Part shown: positions 7,831 through 17,147 of the stretch, piece after piece
Position numbering within the stretch: the first letter of the stretch is position 1
Layout of the letters: the number at the start of each line of letters is the position of its first letter
Source of the DNA: CALDSL01 sp039810245
Lineage (GTDB): Bacteria; Chloroflexota; Anaerolineae; Anaerolineales; Anaerolineaceae
Direction: 5' to 3'
Length of the DNA stretch: 64,000 nucleotides
Assembly (NCBI GenBank): GCA_039810245.1
Contig: JBDHWQ010000002.1
Span: forward strand, 124,001 to 188,000
Made by a program: the position numbers and the translations under genes
The notes under the pieces: generated by a model
Told to the model about the DNA's origin: nothing
Seen by the model: only the letters and a program-made list of their open reading frames with translations
Databases searched by the model: none

Positions 7831-10800
7831 ATGGACATCATCCTCACCATTAATGGAATGCAAAAAAACTGGGAGATTGCCCCCAGTGATACGCTGCTGG
7901 CCGTTCTGCGGCGCGAAGGCTTTTTTGGTGCAAAATTCGGCGGCTGCCAGCAGGGGGAATGCGGCGCGTGCGCAGTTTTGGTAGACGGCCGCCCGGTAAA
8001 TTCCTGTTCAATCCTCGCTGCGCAGGTCAGCGGTCATGTAATCGAAACGATCGAAGGCATTGGCCAGCACCCGGAGCAAGGCTGGAAAAAGACGGGTGGG
8101 CTGCACCCAATTCAACTGGCGTTTGTTGAGAGTGGTGCGGTGCAATGTGGTTATTGCACTCCAGCCATGGTACTGGCGGCCAAGTCGTTGTTGGAGCACG
8201 AACCGAACCCGAGTGAAGAACAGGTGCGCGAAGCGCTTTCGGGCGTACTGTGCCGCTGCACCGGTTATCTTAAACCGGTGCAGGCCGTGCTGCGCGCCGC
8301 GGCGTACCTGCGTGGTGAAATTGTACCGCCGGTGAGTGAACGCATCGAAGCGCCGGAAGGCTTGTTTGGCGACAACCAAAGCGGCGATTTCTCACCCGAG
8401 GGTGGAATGCCCGGCAATGCTTCTACCATGACGCGTATCATGCCACAAATTTCATTGACGCCACAGACAGAAAGCTGGCGCCAGGTTGGCAAACCCGAGA
8501 TCAAAGTGGATGCGGTTAAGCTGGTGCAGGGCAAACCTGCGTTTACGGCGGATATGGAAATGCGTGGCATGCTGATTGCGAAAGTGCTGCACAGCCCGCT
8601 GGCACACGCACGTATCAAGCATATTGATGTTTCAAAAGCGCTGGCGCTCAAAGGCGTAGCCGCCGTGCTGACCTACAAGGATCTCCCACGCGTAGTGTAT
8701 TCTACCGCCGGGCAGTCGGATCCGATCCCCGGGCCGCTGGACAGCTTCTCGCTGGACAGCAAAGTGCGCTTTGTGGGCGACCGGGTGGCGTTTGTGGCCG
8801 CGGAAAGCGAAGAGATCGCGTACCAGGCGCTCCAGTTGATTGAGGTCGAATACGAAGAGCTGCCCAGCATCATTGACCCAGCCGACGCGCCGAAACCCGG
8901 CGCGGTGCGCATCCACGATGAGCCGGAGTATGTCAATTTCGCTGATTCGAACCCGGAGAAGAACCTGGCAGCCGAGCTGCGCATTGACATCGGCGATGTG
9001 GAAAAGGGCTTCCGCGAGGCAGATTTTATTTTTGAAGGTGATTACGAAGTGCCCAAAGTGCAGCAGGCTCACATAGAGCCGCACGTGGTGATCACGTATT
9101 GGGATTCGGATGACCGCCTGGTGATTCGTACCAGCACGCAGGTTCCATTCCATACCCGCCGTGTGCTGGCCCCGGTACTCGGCCTGCCAATGAAGCGCAT
9201 CCGTGTGATCAAGCCGCGCATTGGCGGCGGTTTTGGCGGCAAGCAGGAAATCCTGATGGAAGATGTTGCCGCGCACCTGACCATCGCCACTGGCCGCCCG
9301 GTAATTTATGAATATACGCGTGAAGAAGAGTTTATCGCCGCGCGCTCGCGCCACCCGATGCGCGTGCATCTCAAGACCGGCGTCAAGCGCGATGGGACGA
9401 TCACTGCTAACGAAATGTACGCCCTGTCAGATACCGGCGCGTATGGCTGTCATGCGCTGACAGTCACTGGCAATACCGGGCATAAGTCCATGGCGCTGTA
9501 CGTTGGCGATGGCCCATATCGTGAATCGCCTAATATCCGCTTCTACGCCGATGTGGTGTACACCAACACGCCACCTTCCGGAGCCTTCCGCGGCTACGGC
9601 GTGCCGCAAGGCTACTGGCCGCTGGAACGGCACATAGAAAAAATCGCGCGTGACTTAAATCTGGACCCACTGGAATTCCGACTGAAGAACGCACTGCGTT
9701 CAGGCGAATACCATCCATTCAGCAAGTCGTGGAGCGAAGGACGCGAGCCACGCCCGGAAATTATCCACACTGTGGGCCTGGAACAGTGTGTGCAGCAGGG
9801 CAAAGCCACGGCCGGGTGGGACCAGAAATATAATAATGCAGAATGGCGCATCGTTCCCGGCAAGCCTAACCTGCGGCGCGGTATCGGCGTGGCAATGGTG
9901 ATGCAGGGTACGGCGATCCCATACCTGGATATGGGCGGCGCGAGCATCAAGATGAATGATGATGGCTCTTTCAACCTGCTGGTTGGCGCTACAGACCTGG
10001 GCACCGGGTCAGATACGGTGTTGGGCCAGATGGCCGCCGAAGTGCTGGGCGTGCCCCTGGAGGATATGCTGGTGTATTCTTCGGATACTGACTTCACTCC
10101 CTTCGATAAAGGCGCGTATGCATCCAGTACCACCTATATCTCCGGTACGGCGGCAGTGCTTGCGGCGCAAAAAGTGGCTGAACGCATCCGTGTCCGCGCA
10201 GCCAAGATGCTCAATGCTCGGGGCGATGGGCCGGAAGTCACCCCGGATGATATTGATCTGGCCGACCGTAAGGCAAGCGCTCCGGATGGCCGGTCGGTGA
10301 CGATGAGCGAAGTCGGGCACGATTCGCTGCATCATTCCGATCAGGAGCAGATCATGGGTGTGGCTTCTTACGTCTCGCCATCCTCGCCCCCGCCATTTGC
10401 CGCGCAGTTTGCCGAGGTGACAGTGGACATCGAAACCGGCCAGGTGACAGTGGAGAAGCTGGTGATGGCCGTGGACGGAGGCGTGATCGTCAATCCGGTT
10501 CTGGCATCGGGCCAGATCGAAGGCGGAATGACGCAGGCATTAGGTTATGCGGTATGCGAAGAAATGCGCTATGATGAACAGGGCCTGGCACTGGAGCGCG
10601 ACCTGGTGGATTATCACATTTTCCGTGCCGATGAAATGCCGGAGCTGGAAACGCTGTTTATCGAAACCTTTGAGCCCACGCATCCATTTGGCGTGAAAGC
10701 AGTTGCGGAAATCCCGATGGATGGCGTAGCGCCCGCGGTTGGCAATGCGATCCTGGATGCATGCGGCGCGCAGGTGGATGTGAACCCCACTACGCCCGAG

Positions 10801-10863
10801 CGCGTGTGGGCGGCACTGAAGTCGGGTAACAGGTCGGGCTTCACGCGCAAGATCGAACAATAA
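7831..10863 (+). CDS. Molybdenum hydroxylase, fused 2Fe-2S and molybdopterin subunit (selenium-dependent XDH-like)
   Basis: A 1010-residue fusion. Residues 1-165 hold both 2Fe-2S clusters: CQQGECGACAV with VNSC near residues 36-60, then QCGYCTPAM and LCRCTGY near residues 105-145. After a linker, residues about 210-1010 form the molybdopterin-binding domain, with HSPLAHARI, IGGGFGGKQE near residue 465, AFRGYGVPQ near residue 588 and the FGVKAVAEIP active-site glutamate region near the end. This order (small plus large subunit, FAD on a separate gene) is that of the selenium-dependent xanthine dehydrogenase group. No in-frame UGA is present, so any selenium would be a cofactor ligand, not selenocysteine. 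Start is the ATG after AAGGGGAAG. Substrate is probably a purine or other N-heterocycle. Confidence 0.85.
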   Translation: MDIILTINGMQKNWEIAPSDTLLAVLRREGFFGAKFGGCQQGECGACAVLVDGRPVNSCSILAAQVSGHVIETIEGIGQHPEQGWKKTGGLHPIQLAFVESGAVQCGYCTPAMVLAAKSLLEHEPNPSEEQVREALSGVLCRCTGYLKPVQAVLRAAAYLRGEIVPPVSERIEAPEGLFGDNQSGDFSPEGGMPGNASTMTRIMPQISLTPQTESWRQVGKPEIKVDAVKLVQGKPAFTADMEMRGMLIAKVLHSPLAHARIKHIDVSKALALKGVAAVLTYKDLPRVVYSTAGQSDPIPGPLDSFSLDSKVRFVGDRVAFVAAESEEIAYQALQLIEVEYEELPSIIDPADAPKPGAVRIHDEPEYVNFADSNPEKNLAAELRIDIGDVEKGFREADFIFEGDYEVPKVQQAHIEPHVVITYWDSDDRLVIRTSTQVPFHTRRVLAPVLGLPMKRIRVIKPRIGGGFGGKQEILMEDVAAHLTIATGRPVIYEYTREEEFIAARSRHPMRVHLKTGVKRDGTITANEMYALSDTGAYGCHALTVTGNTGHKSMALYVGDGPYRESPNIRFYADVVYTNTPPSGAFRGYGVPQGYWPLERHIEKIARDLNLDPLEFRLKNALRSGEYHPFSKSWSEGREPRPEIIHTVGLEQCVQQGKATAGWDQKYNNAEWRIVPGKPNLRRGIGVAMVMQGTAIPYLDMGGASIKMNDDGSFNLLVGATDLGTGSDTVLGQMAAEVLGVPLEDMLVYSSDTDFTPFDKGAYASSTTYISGTAAVLAAQKVAERIRVRAAKMLNARGDGPEVTPDDIDLADRKASAPDGRSVTMSEVGHDSLHHSDQEQIMGVASYVSPSSPPPFAAQFAEVTVDIETGQVTVEKLVMAVDGGVIVNPVLASGQIEGGMTQALGYAVCEEMRYDEQGLALERDLVDYHIFRADEMPELETLFIETFEPTHPFGVKAVAEIPMDGVAPAVGNAILDACGAQVDVNPTTPERVWAALKSGNRSGFTRKIEQ

Positions 10864-10885
10864 GACTGGTAGAGAGGCTGAAAAG

Positions 10886-12238
10886 TTGAACATGGCATCC
10901 CCAATCTATGTGATTGGACATGTAAACCCTGACACCGATTCGATCGCTTCGGCGATGGGTTATGCCTGGCTGCTGCGCGAGCGCGACGGCGCGGATACCG
11001 TGGCCGCGCGCGCCGGAGCATATAACCCGCAAACGGTGTGGGTGCTCAAACACCTTGGGCTGGAAGGCCCGGTGCTGCTCACCGATGCTTCGCCGCGCTT
11101 TGAATCGGTCATGCGCCGCTACGATACGGTCACACCCGATCGCCCGCTGCGCGATGCCTGGACGATCCTCAACCGCACCGGTGGGATTGCGCCCGTGCTC
11201 AACCCGGAAGGCACACCTTATGGGCTGGTGACCGGTCGCAGCATGTTCACTTTCCTCAGTAACCTGGTTGGACCGCACATTCGTAAGCAGGATCTGAAAG
11301 TCCTGGAGTTTCTCGATATGCCGTGCAAAGACGCCGCGGATGTCAACGTGGCGCGCTTTCAGGCGTCAACGCGTATTCGAGACGTCCTGCACCGCATCCT
11401 GCGCGAAGAAGGTGATGAGTTTTGGGTGCTGGATGAAAATGGGCGCTACGCCGGCATTTGCCGCCAACGCGACCTGCTGAACCCGCCACGGCTGCGCATC
11501 ATCATGGTGGATCATAACGAACCAGGACAGGCGGTCGGCTCGCTTGAAGAAGCCGAGCTGCTGGAGATTCTGGACCATCACCGGCTGGGTAACCGGTCGA
11601 CGCACACGCCAATCAAATTCACCGTAGACGTGGTTGGCAGCACCAGCACGCTGGTCTCCGAGCAAATCGGCGAGGCTGGTCTGAGCGCGCCGCCAACCAT
11701 CGCGGCAATGCTGCTGGCCGGACTGCTTTCCGATACGCTGATCCTGACATCCCCTACCACTACCGACCGCGACCGCGAAGCCGCGGAGCGCCTGGGTCGC
11801 TGGGCGTTCGTGGTAGGCAGCCCGGTAGCGGGTGAAAACGTGCGCAGTTATGGCGAAAAGGTGGTGGCCGCGGGCGCAGGGCTGGCAGCGCGCGCGCCGC
11901 GCGAGATCGTCAGCACGGATATGAAAATCTACCAGGCCGGCGGGCTGCATTTCTCCATCTCTCAGGCGGAAGTCAGTGACCTGTATGAGGTGAGCGAGCA
12001 TCTGGATAAGCTCAGTGAAGCGCTGAATGAACTGCGCGTAAGCCGCGGACTGGATTTCTCGATGCTCATGGTCACTGACGTAGTGCGCGGTTCGAGCCGG
12101 CTGCTGTTCTCCAATCCGCCACCCATGCTTGATGATCTGCCCTATCCACCGCAAAATGATGGTACACGTGAAGCCGAAGGTGTAGTTTCGCGCAAGAAGC
12201 AGTTACTGCCGGTGGTGCTGGGCCTGCTGGAGGATTAA
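10886..12238 (+). CDS. ppaC: Manganese-dependent inorganic pyrophosphatase with CBS domains (DHH family)
   Basis: Family II pyrophosphatase, hydrolysing PPi in the cytosol. The 450-residue protein begins with VIGHVNPDTDSIASA (metal ligands His and two Asp), is interrupted at about residues 72-205 by a CBS pair (TPDRPLRDAW, VLNPEGTPYGLV, then FWVLDENGRYAGI), and resumes with MVDHNEPGQAV and LDHHRLG (DHH motif) near residues 212-232, ending in the DHHA2 domain (SRGLDFSMLMVTDV). The CBS pair lacks an obvious inserted DRTGG domain. TTG at 10886 has a better SD spacing (GAGAGG, 8 bases) than ATG at 10892. CBS pyrophosphatases are regulated by adenine nucleotides. Its neighbours include the PPi-releasing CofC and MocA enzymes. 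Confidence 0.88.
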   Translation: MNMASPIYVIGHVNPDTDSIASAMGYAWLLRERDGADTVAARAGAYNPQTVWVLKHLGLEGPVLLTDASPRFESVMRRYDTVTPDRPLRDAWTILNRTGGIAPVLNPEGTPYGLVTGRSMFTFLSNLVGPHIRKQDLKVLEFLDMPCKDAADVNVARFQASTRIRDVLHRILREEGDEFWVLDENGRYAGICRQRDLLNPPRLRIIMVDHNEPGQAVGSLEEAELLEILDHHRLGNRSTHTPIKFTVDVVGSTSTLVSEQIGEAGLSAPPTIAAMLLAGLLSDTLILTSPTTTDRDREAAERLGRWAFVVGSPVAGENVRSYGEKVVAAGAGLAARAPREIVSTDMKIYQAGGLHFSISQAEVSDLYEVSEHLDKLSEALNELRVSRGLDFSMLMVTDVVRGSSRLLFSNPPPMLDDLPYPPQNDGTREAEGVVSRKKQLLPVVLGLLED

Positions 12239-12242
12239 GCGA

Positions 12243-13043
12243 ATGGCATCCGTATCCATCATTAGCGCCCTGGCTGCGTTGGAAGCCAACGGTGAAGCAG
12301 GCGCATTATGCACCATCATCGAAACAAGAGGATCCACGCCGCGCCACCAGGGAAGCAAGATGCTGGTGTATGCTGATGGGAGTTTCGTGGGTACGGTAGG
12401 CGGAGGCGAAGTGGAGAACCTTGTACGCCACGAAGCCTTACAATCGCTCCAGGATGGAAAGACCCGCGTGCTCCGCTATAATATGGTGGACCCGCAAAAA
12501 GGCGACCCGGGTGTGTGTGGTGGTACGCTGGAGGTGTTTGTGGAGCCGTATCTTCCCCAACCCTTGCTCGTGATTATCGGTGGTGGGCATGTTGGCAAAG
12601 CCGTTGCCCACCTGGGGCGCTGGCTGAACTTCACCGTGGCCGTTTCGGATGACCGCGCTGAGTTCTGTACGCCGGAGACCAACCCGGACGCCGACCAGTT
12701 TTACCCGGTTTCCATGGCTGAACTACCGGCGCATTTGAAGATCACGCCATTCACCTACCTGGTGCTTACCACGCGCGGTTCGGCCGTGGATGTGGCCGGG
12801 CTGCCGGCTCTGCTGGTAACGCCGGCAGCGTACATCGGCGTGATTGGCTCCAAACGACGCTGGCTGACAACACGCAAAGCGCTGGCGGATGGTGGCGTGC
12901 CAGAAGAAGCACTGCAGCGCGTGCGTTCGCCCATGGGGTTGGAACTGAACGCGGAGACCCCGGAAGAGATCGCCGTAAGCATCCTGGCAGAAATTATGAT
13001 GCTGCGCAATGCTGGTTCCGGGAAAAGCATGGATATCGATTAA
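12243..13043 (+). CDS. xdhC: XdhC/CoxI family molybdenum hydroxylase maturation factor
   Basis: XdhC proteins bind the molybdenum cofactor, protect its sulfurated form and insert it into the hydroxylase. The 266-residue protein shows the N-terminal XdhC_CoxI domain (TIIETRGSTPRHQGSKML, FVGTVGGGEVE near residue 40, GVCGGTLEVFVEP near residue 88) and the C-terminal Rossmann domain (LLVIIGGGHVGKA near residue 106, GVIGSKRRW near residue 200). GGAGG of the previous gene's end is eight bases before the ATG, so it is coupled to ppaC. Confidence 0.9.
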   Translation: MASVSIISALAALEANGEAGALCTIIETRGSTPRHQGSKMLVYADGSFVGTVGGGEVENLVRHEALQSLQDGKTRVLRYNMVDPQKGDPGVCGGTLEVFVEPYLPQPLLVIIGGGHVGKAVAHLGRWLNFTVAVSDDRAEFCTPETNPDADQFYPVSMAELPAHLKITPFTYLVLTTRGSAVDVAGLPALLVTPAAYIGVIGSKRRWLTTRKALADGGVPEEALQRVRSPMGLELNAETPEEIAVSILAEIMMLRNAGSGKSMDID

Positions 13044-13061
13044 GACGGAGAGCAACAATCT

Positions 13062-14477
13062 ATGTGGCAAAAATATATCAGTGTGACCACTGTGGATGAA
13101 GCAGTACATGCCCTGGCCCAGGCCGGCGGCGAGGCGCGTATTGTCGCCGGCGGTACCGATCTGATCCTGGAAATGGAGCGCGGCACGCGCAAAGGTATTC
13201 ATACCATAATTGACATCTCGCGCATCCCATGCCTGGATCAGATGTGCATGGATGAAGATGGAGTGTTGCACCTGGGCCCGCTGGTGACGCATAATCACTG
13301 CGTGGGCTCATTGATGGTGAGAGACTATGCCTTTCCGCTGGCCAAAGCTGCCTGGGAAGTCGGCTCGCCTCAGATCCGCAATCGCGGCACGATCGCCGGC
13401 AACCTGATCACCGCTTCACCTGCCAACGATACCATTACACCGCTGGTGGCCCTGAATGCGGAGGTAACATTGCGATCAACGCGCGGTCAGCGTACCGTGG
13501 CGCTCAGCCAGTTCTACACCGGCGTGCGCCGTACGGTAATGGAACCGGATGAGATCCTGGTGGATATATGTGTTCCCGGAATGCGCGCTAACCAGCGCGG
13601 AACGTATACCAAGTTTGCCCTGCGCCGGGCACAGGCAATTTCGGTGCTAAATACCGCCGTTGTGCTCACCCTGGATGAAAAAACCGTGCAGCACGCGGTG
13701 ATCACCCTGGGCGCGGTAGCGCCGGTGATTGTGCACGCGCCAGAGGCTGAAGCCTACCTGGCCGGCAAGACCCTCACGACTGAGGTGATCGAACACGCCG
13801 CGGAGCTGGCCGCGCAGGCTGCCCGGCCAATCGATGATGTGCGCAGCAGCGCGGATTATCGCCGTGCGATGGTGCGCGTGGTTGTCAAGCGCGCGCTCGA
13901 GTCGCTGGCGAGCGAAGAAGAACGCAGTGGTTACCCGGTGCGGCCGGTGCTGCTGTGGGGAGATGATTATAACGAGCCATCTTGCCTGGGCGAGATGCGC
14001 CAGCATACCGCCAGCGATCCGATTGTCACGCGCATCAATGGCAAGGAGTATGTTTTCCAGACCGGGCAGCACAAGACCCTTCTGCGGCTGCTGCGCGAAG
14101 AAGCCGGTCTGGTAGGCACGAAAGAAGGCTGCGCGGAAGGCGAATGCGGCGCCTGCACTGTCTTTCTGGATGGCATCGCCGTAATGAGTTGTATGGTTCC
14201 AGCGCCGCGCGCGCATGGCGCGAATATCGTCACCGTAGAAGGGCTGTCAGAAGAGGGCAAGCTGCATCCGGTGCAGGAAGCGTTTATCGAAGAAGGCGCA
14301 GTACAGTGCGGTTACTGCACACCGGGGTTCCTCATGTCGGCAGCCAAGCTGCTGGAGGAACGGCCTAATCCCAGCCGCGCCGAAATCCAGCAGTCACTCA
14401 CCGGCAACTTGTGCCGCTGCACAGGTTATTACAAGATCATCCAAGCGGTAGAACGCGCAGCCGCGAAAGGAAGCTGA
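13062..14477 (+). CDS. Molybdenum hydroxylase fused FAD and 2Fe-2S subunit
   Basis: A 471-residue fusion with the FAD domain first (residues 1-290: RIVAGGTDLILEM, IRNRGTIAGNLITASPANDT near residue 105, then the C-terminal flavin subdomain) and the two-cluster 2Fe-2S domain last (residues about 320-471: CAEGECGACTV near residue 357, QCGYCTPGF and LCRCTGYYK near residues 415-455). In typical xanthine dehydrogenase small subunits the 2Fe-2S domain comes first, so the order is reversed here. It pairs with the molybdopterin subunit at 14880, with a small membrane protein between. Cluster ligands look complete. Confidence 0.88.
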   Translation: MWQKYISVTTVDEAVHALAQAGGEARIVAGGTDLILEMERGTRKGIHTIIDISRIPCLDQMCMDEDGVLHLGPLVTHNHCVGSLMVRDYAFPLAKAAWEVGSPQIRNRGTIAGNLITASPANDTITPLVALNAEVTLRSTRGQRTVALSQFYTGVRRTVMEPDEILVDICVPGMRANQRGTYTKFALRRAQAISVLNTAVVLTLDEKTVQHAVITLGAVAPVIVHAPEAEAYLAGKTLTTEVIEHAAELAAQAARPIDDVRSSADYRRAMVRVVVKRALESLASEEERSGYPVRPVLLWGDDYNEPSCLGEMRQHTASDPIVTRINGKEYVFQTGQHKTLLRLLREEAGLVGTKEGCAEGECGACTVFLDGIAVMSCMVPAPRAHGANIVTVEGLSEEGKLHPVQEAFIEEGAVQCGYCTPGFLMSAAKLLEERPNPSRAEIQQSLTGNLCRCTGYYKIIQAVERAAAKGS

Positions 14478-14480
14478 CAC

Positions 14481-14849
14481 ATGGGACGGCATTCTTCGTA
14501 CCAGGTTGACCATTCACGCAGCAGCCAGAAAGAGATCCATCCTATCTGGCGTGGGATCGGCTTTGCAATGATCCTGTTGATCCCGTTTCTGTCGTATATC
14601 GCAGCCATCGCCATCCTGGACGAAAATGCCAAACAGCGGTGGTTTCCAATCCCGTCAGACCTGCTCATCCGCTGGGGCAGCGACCCCATGCTGGTGATTA
14701 AGATCATCCTGACAGTGCTGATCGCATTTGCGCTGTACCTGATTTTTATGCTGGTGACGTTTATGCTTAACAAATTCATCGCGCCGCCGCGCTATGGTCC
14801 GTTCGACGCGCCCCAGGTATCGTACCGCGGCAAAAAGCGCTCACGTTAA
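14481..14849 (+). CDS. Small two-helix membrane protein of unknown function
   Basis: The 122-residue protein has two hydrophobic segments, about residues 26-46 (IGFAMILLIPFLSYIAAIAI) and 72-96 (a VIKIILTVLIAFALYLIFML-type helix), and basic ends. I do not recognise a family. The ATG lies three bases after the stop of the FAD/2Fe-2S gene and the molybdopterin gene follows 30 bases later, so it is cotranscribed with a hydroxylase. A membrane anchor or quinone-side partner for that hydroxylase is possible, but there are no visible haem or cluster ligands. Confidence 0.7.
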   Translation: MGRHSSYQVDHSRSSQKEIHPIWRGIGFAMILLIPFLSYIAAIAILDENAKQRWFPIPSDLLIRWGSDPMLVIKIILTVLIAFALYLIFMLVTFMLNKFIAPPRYGPFDAPQVSYRGKKRSR

Positions 14850-14879
14850 CGGTCTGGCATTAATGCCTGGAGGATGAAT

Positions 14880-17096
14880 ATGAATTATGTCGGCCAATCG
14901 GTACCGCGCCTGGATGCGGTTGGCAAGGTAACCGGCCAAGCGCCTTACCCGGGTGATTACAACCTTCCCGAGCAGGCATACATGAAGATCTTGTTCGCGA
15001 GGCGCGCGCATGCCATCATCCGCAGCATCGACACATCCGCTGCGGAAGCCATGCCGGGTGTGCTGGCGGTCTTTACCGCAAAAGACGTGCCGGTGAATGA
15101 ATATGGCCTGATTGCACCTGACCAACCGGTGCTGTGTGGCCCAGGCCCGCAGAAGCCTTTTACCGACCGGGTGCGCTTTGTAGGGGACCAGGTGGCACTG
15201 GTAGTGGCAGAAAGCGAAGAAATTGCGGCGCAAGCGATAGAAACCATCGTGGTAGAGTACGAAGACCTGCCCCTGGTAGATGATCCGATGCAGGCGGCGC
15301 AGGACATGGTGCTGCTGCATCCTGACCGCGGCTCAAATGTATTTGTGCGCTATCGTGTGCGCAAAGGCGACGTGGAAGATGCTTTCCGCCGCGCGGACGT
15401 GATTATCGAAGGCGATTACCGCACACCGGTACAGGAGCACGCGTATCTACAGCCCGAAGCCGGGGTGGGCTACATCGACGAGGAAGGCCGTGTAACGGTG
15501 GTTGTCGGCGGCCAGTGGGTGCACGAAGACCAGGAGCAGATTGCGCACTCGCTCGGCCTGCCGAAAGACCAAGTGCGCGTCATCTACCCGGCTATCGGTG
15601 GCGCTTTTGGCGGACGCGAGGATATGTCTGTGCAGATCGTGCTGGCGCTGGCCGCCTGGAAGCTGCACCAGCGCGGCATGCCGCGACCGGTGAAAATCGT
15701 CTGGAATCGCGAAGAATCAATGATTGGCCATCACAAGCGCCACGCGTTCTATATCCATACACGCTGGGGCGCCACGCGCGATGGTCGCGTAATTGCGGTG
15801 GAAGCCGACGTTACCTCGGACGGCGGCGCTTATATGTATACCTCGACCAAAGTGCTGGGTAACGCCACGCTGCTGGTTACTGGCCCGTACGATATCGAAA
15901 ACGTCAAGGTGGACACACGCTCGGTGTACACGAATCATATTCCCGGAGGAGCCTTCCGCGGGTTCGGTGGACCACAGGCGGCATTTGCCGCTGAAACACA
16001 GATGAACCGGCTGGCTGAAGCCCTTGGCATGGACCCGGTGGAAATTCGCGAGCGCAATATCTTCCGCGAAGGGTCGCAGCTGTCAGTGATGACCCCTCTG
16101 CCCAGTGGTGTGACCATGCCACAGGTGCTGGAAAAGACCGCCCAGGTAGCCGGCTGGAAAAAAACGCCCGGCGGTTGGAAGAAAATCGTCGCGGCAGATA
16201 CGGAAACCGCGCAAGGTCACCTGCGCCGTGGTGTCGGCGTGGCAATCGGGTTCAAGAATGTTGGCTTTTCATTTGGCGCACCGGAACACTGCTGGGCTAC
16301 GATCGAGCTGCATGGCGGGGCGACGATTGATCACGCCGTACTGCGCCATGCCGGTGCGGAAGTAGGACAGGGCTCGCACACTGCGTTTGTGCAAATGGCG
16401 GCTGAAGCGCTTAACCTGCCCATCGAGCGCGTGCGATTGATCGCGCAGGACACGGCGTATACCGACAATTCCGGCAGCGTCTCAGCGTCACGCATGACTT
16501 TTATGGCCGGCAACGCCATCCGTGGCGCAGCACAGGCCGCGCTGGAAAAATGGCAGGCTGAAGAACGCCCGGCGGTAGCGGCCTACATGTATCGCCCTCC
16601 CAAGACCACACCGCTAGACGCTGAAACCGGTAAGAGTGAGCCCAACTTCGCCTACGGTTACGTAGGTGAAGTGGTGGAGGTAGAAGTGGATACCGAAACC
16701 GGACAGGTGCGGCTGCTGAAGGTGGTATGCGTAGACGATGTTGGCCGCGCTATTAACCCGCAGCAGGTGCAGGGGCAGGTAGAAGGCGCGGTAGTGCAGG
16801 CCGCCGGGTATGCGCTGATGGAAGATTTCATCGAAAAAGATGGCCGCGTGCTGACCCCATACTTCTCCAACTATCTTATCCCCACCGTGCTCGACATTCC
16901 CGAAGTAGTGGAATCGCACCTGCTAGAATACGAAGATCCGATTGGCCCATGGGGCGCGCGAGGCATGGGCGAAATGCCTTACCTGCCGCTGGCCGCGGCG
17001 ATCATTGCCGCCGTACATGATGCCACCGGTGTGTGGATCCACGACTTTCCACTGACTGCGGAGCGCGTGTACCGCGCTCTAAACCACACGGCATAG
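14880..17096 (+). CDS. Molybdenum hydroxylase molybdopterin-binding subunit
   Basis: The 738-residue large subunit of a second xanthine-dehydrogenase-type enzyme. It has the N-terminal hammerhead domain (RLDAVGKVTGQAPYPGDY, FTAKDVPVN), the first molybdopterin domain with AIGGAFGGRED near residue 240, AFRGFGGPQAAF near residue 358, GAEVGQGSHTAF near residue 495 and the active-site glutamate region GARGMGEMPYL near residue 695. The start was set at the ATG at 14880 because GGAGG is six bases before it, whereas the ATG at 14874 touches the box. No 2Fe-2S domain is fused; that partner is encoded at 13062. Substrate unknown. Confidence 0.88.
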   Translation: MNYVGQSVPRLDAVGKVTGQAPYPGDYNLPEQAYMKILFARRAHAIIRSIDTSAAEAMPGVLAVFTAKDVPVNEYGLIAPDQPVLCGPGPQKPFTDRVRFVGDQVALVVAESEEIAAQAIETIVVEYEDLPLVDDPMQAAQDMVLLHPDRGSNVFVRYRVRKGDVEDAFRRADVIIEGDYRTPVQEHAYLQPEAGVGYIDEEGRVTVVVGGQWVHEDQEQIAHSLGLPKDQVRVIYPAIGGAFGGREDMSVQIVLALAAWKLHQRGMPRPVKIVWNREESMIGHHKRHAFYIHTRWGATRDGRVIAVEADVTSDGGAYMYTSTKVLGNATLLVTGPYDIENVKVDTRSVYTNHIPGGAFRGFGGPQAAFAAETQMNRLAEALGMDPVEIRERNIFREGSQLSVMTPLPSGVTMPQVLEKTAQVAGWKKTPGGWKKIVAADTETAQGHLRRGVGVAIGFKNVGFSFGAPEHCWATIELHGGATIDHAVLRHAGAEVGQGSHTAFVQMAAEALNLPIERVRLIAQDTAYTDNSGSVSASRMTFMAGNAIRGAAQAALEKWQAEERPAVAAYMYRPPKTTPLDAETGKSEPNFAYGYVGEVVEVEVDTETGQVRLLKVVCVDDVGRAINPQQVQGQVEGAVVQAAGYALMEDFIEKDGRVLTPYFSNYLIPTVLDIPEVVESHLLEYEDPIGPWGARGMGEMPYLPLAAAIIAAVHDATGVWIHDFPLTAERVYRALNHTA

Positions 17097-17102
17097 ACCC
17101 CT

Positions 17103-17129
17103 GCGCAGCGTTCTATAAGAACGCTGCGC
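17103..17129 (+). terminator. Intercistronic hairpin between hydroxylase subunit and yqeB
   Basis: A perfect 12-bp inverted repeat (GCGCAGCGTTCT and its complement) with a three-base ATA loop fills the only gap of note in this part of the cluster. No T-run follows on the + strand, so it may stabilise or attenuate mRNA more than end transcription. Confidence 0.5.
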
Positions 17130-17147
17130 GCAGAATGGAAGCGAATA

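Noticed and set aside
7831..17096. Possible selenocysteine codons in the molybdenum hydroxylases
   Set aside because: All subunits read through without in-frame TGA, so selenium, if present, is not incorporated as selenocysteine here.
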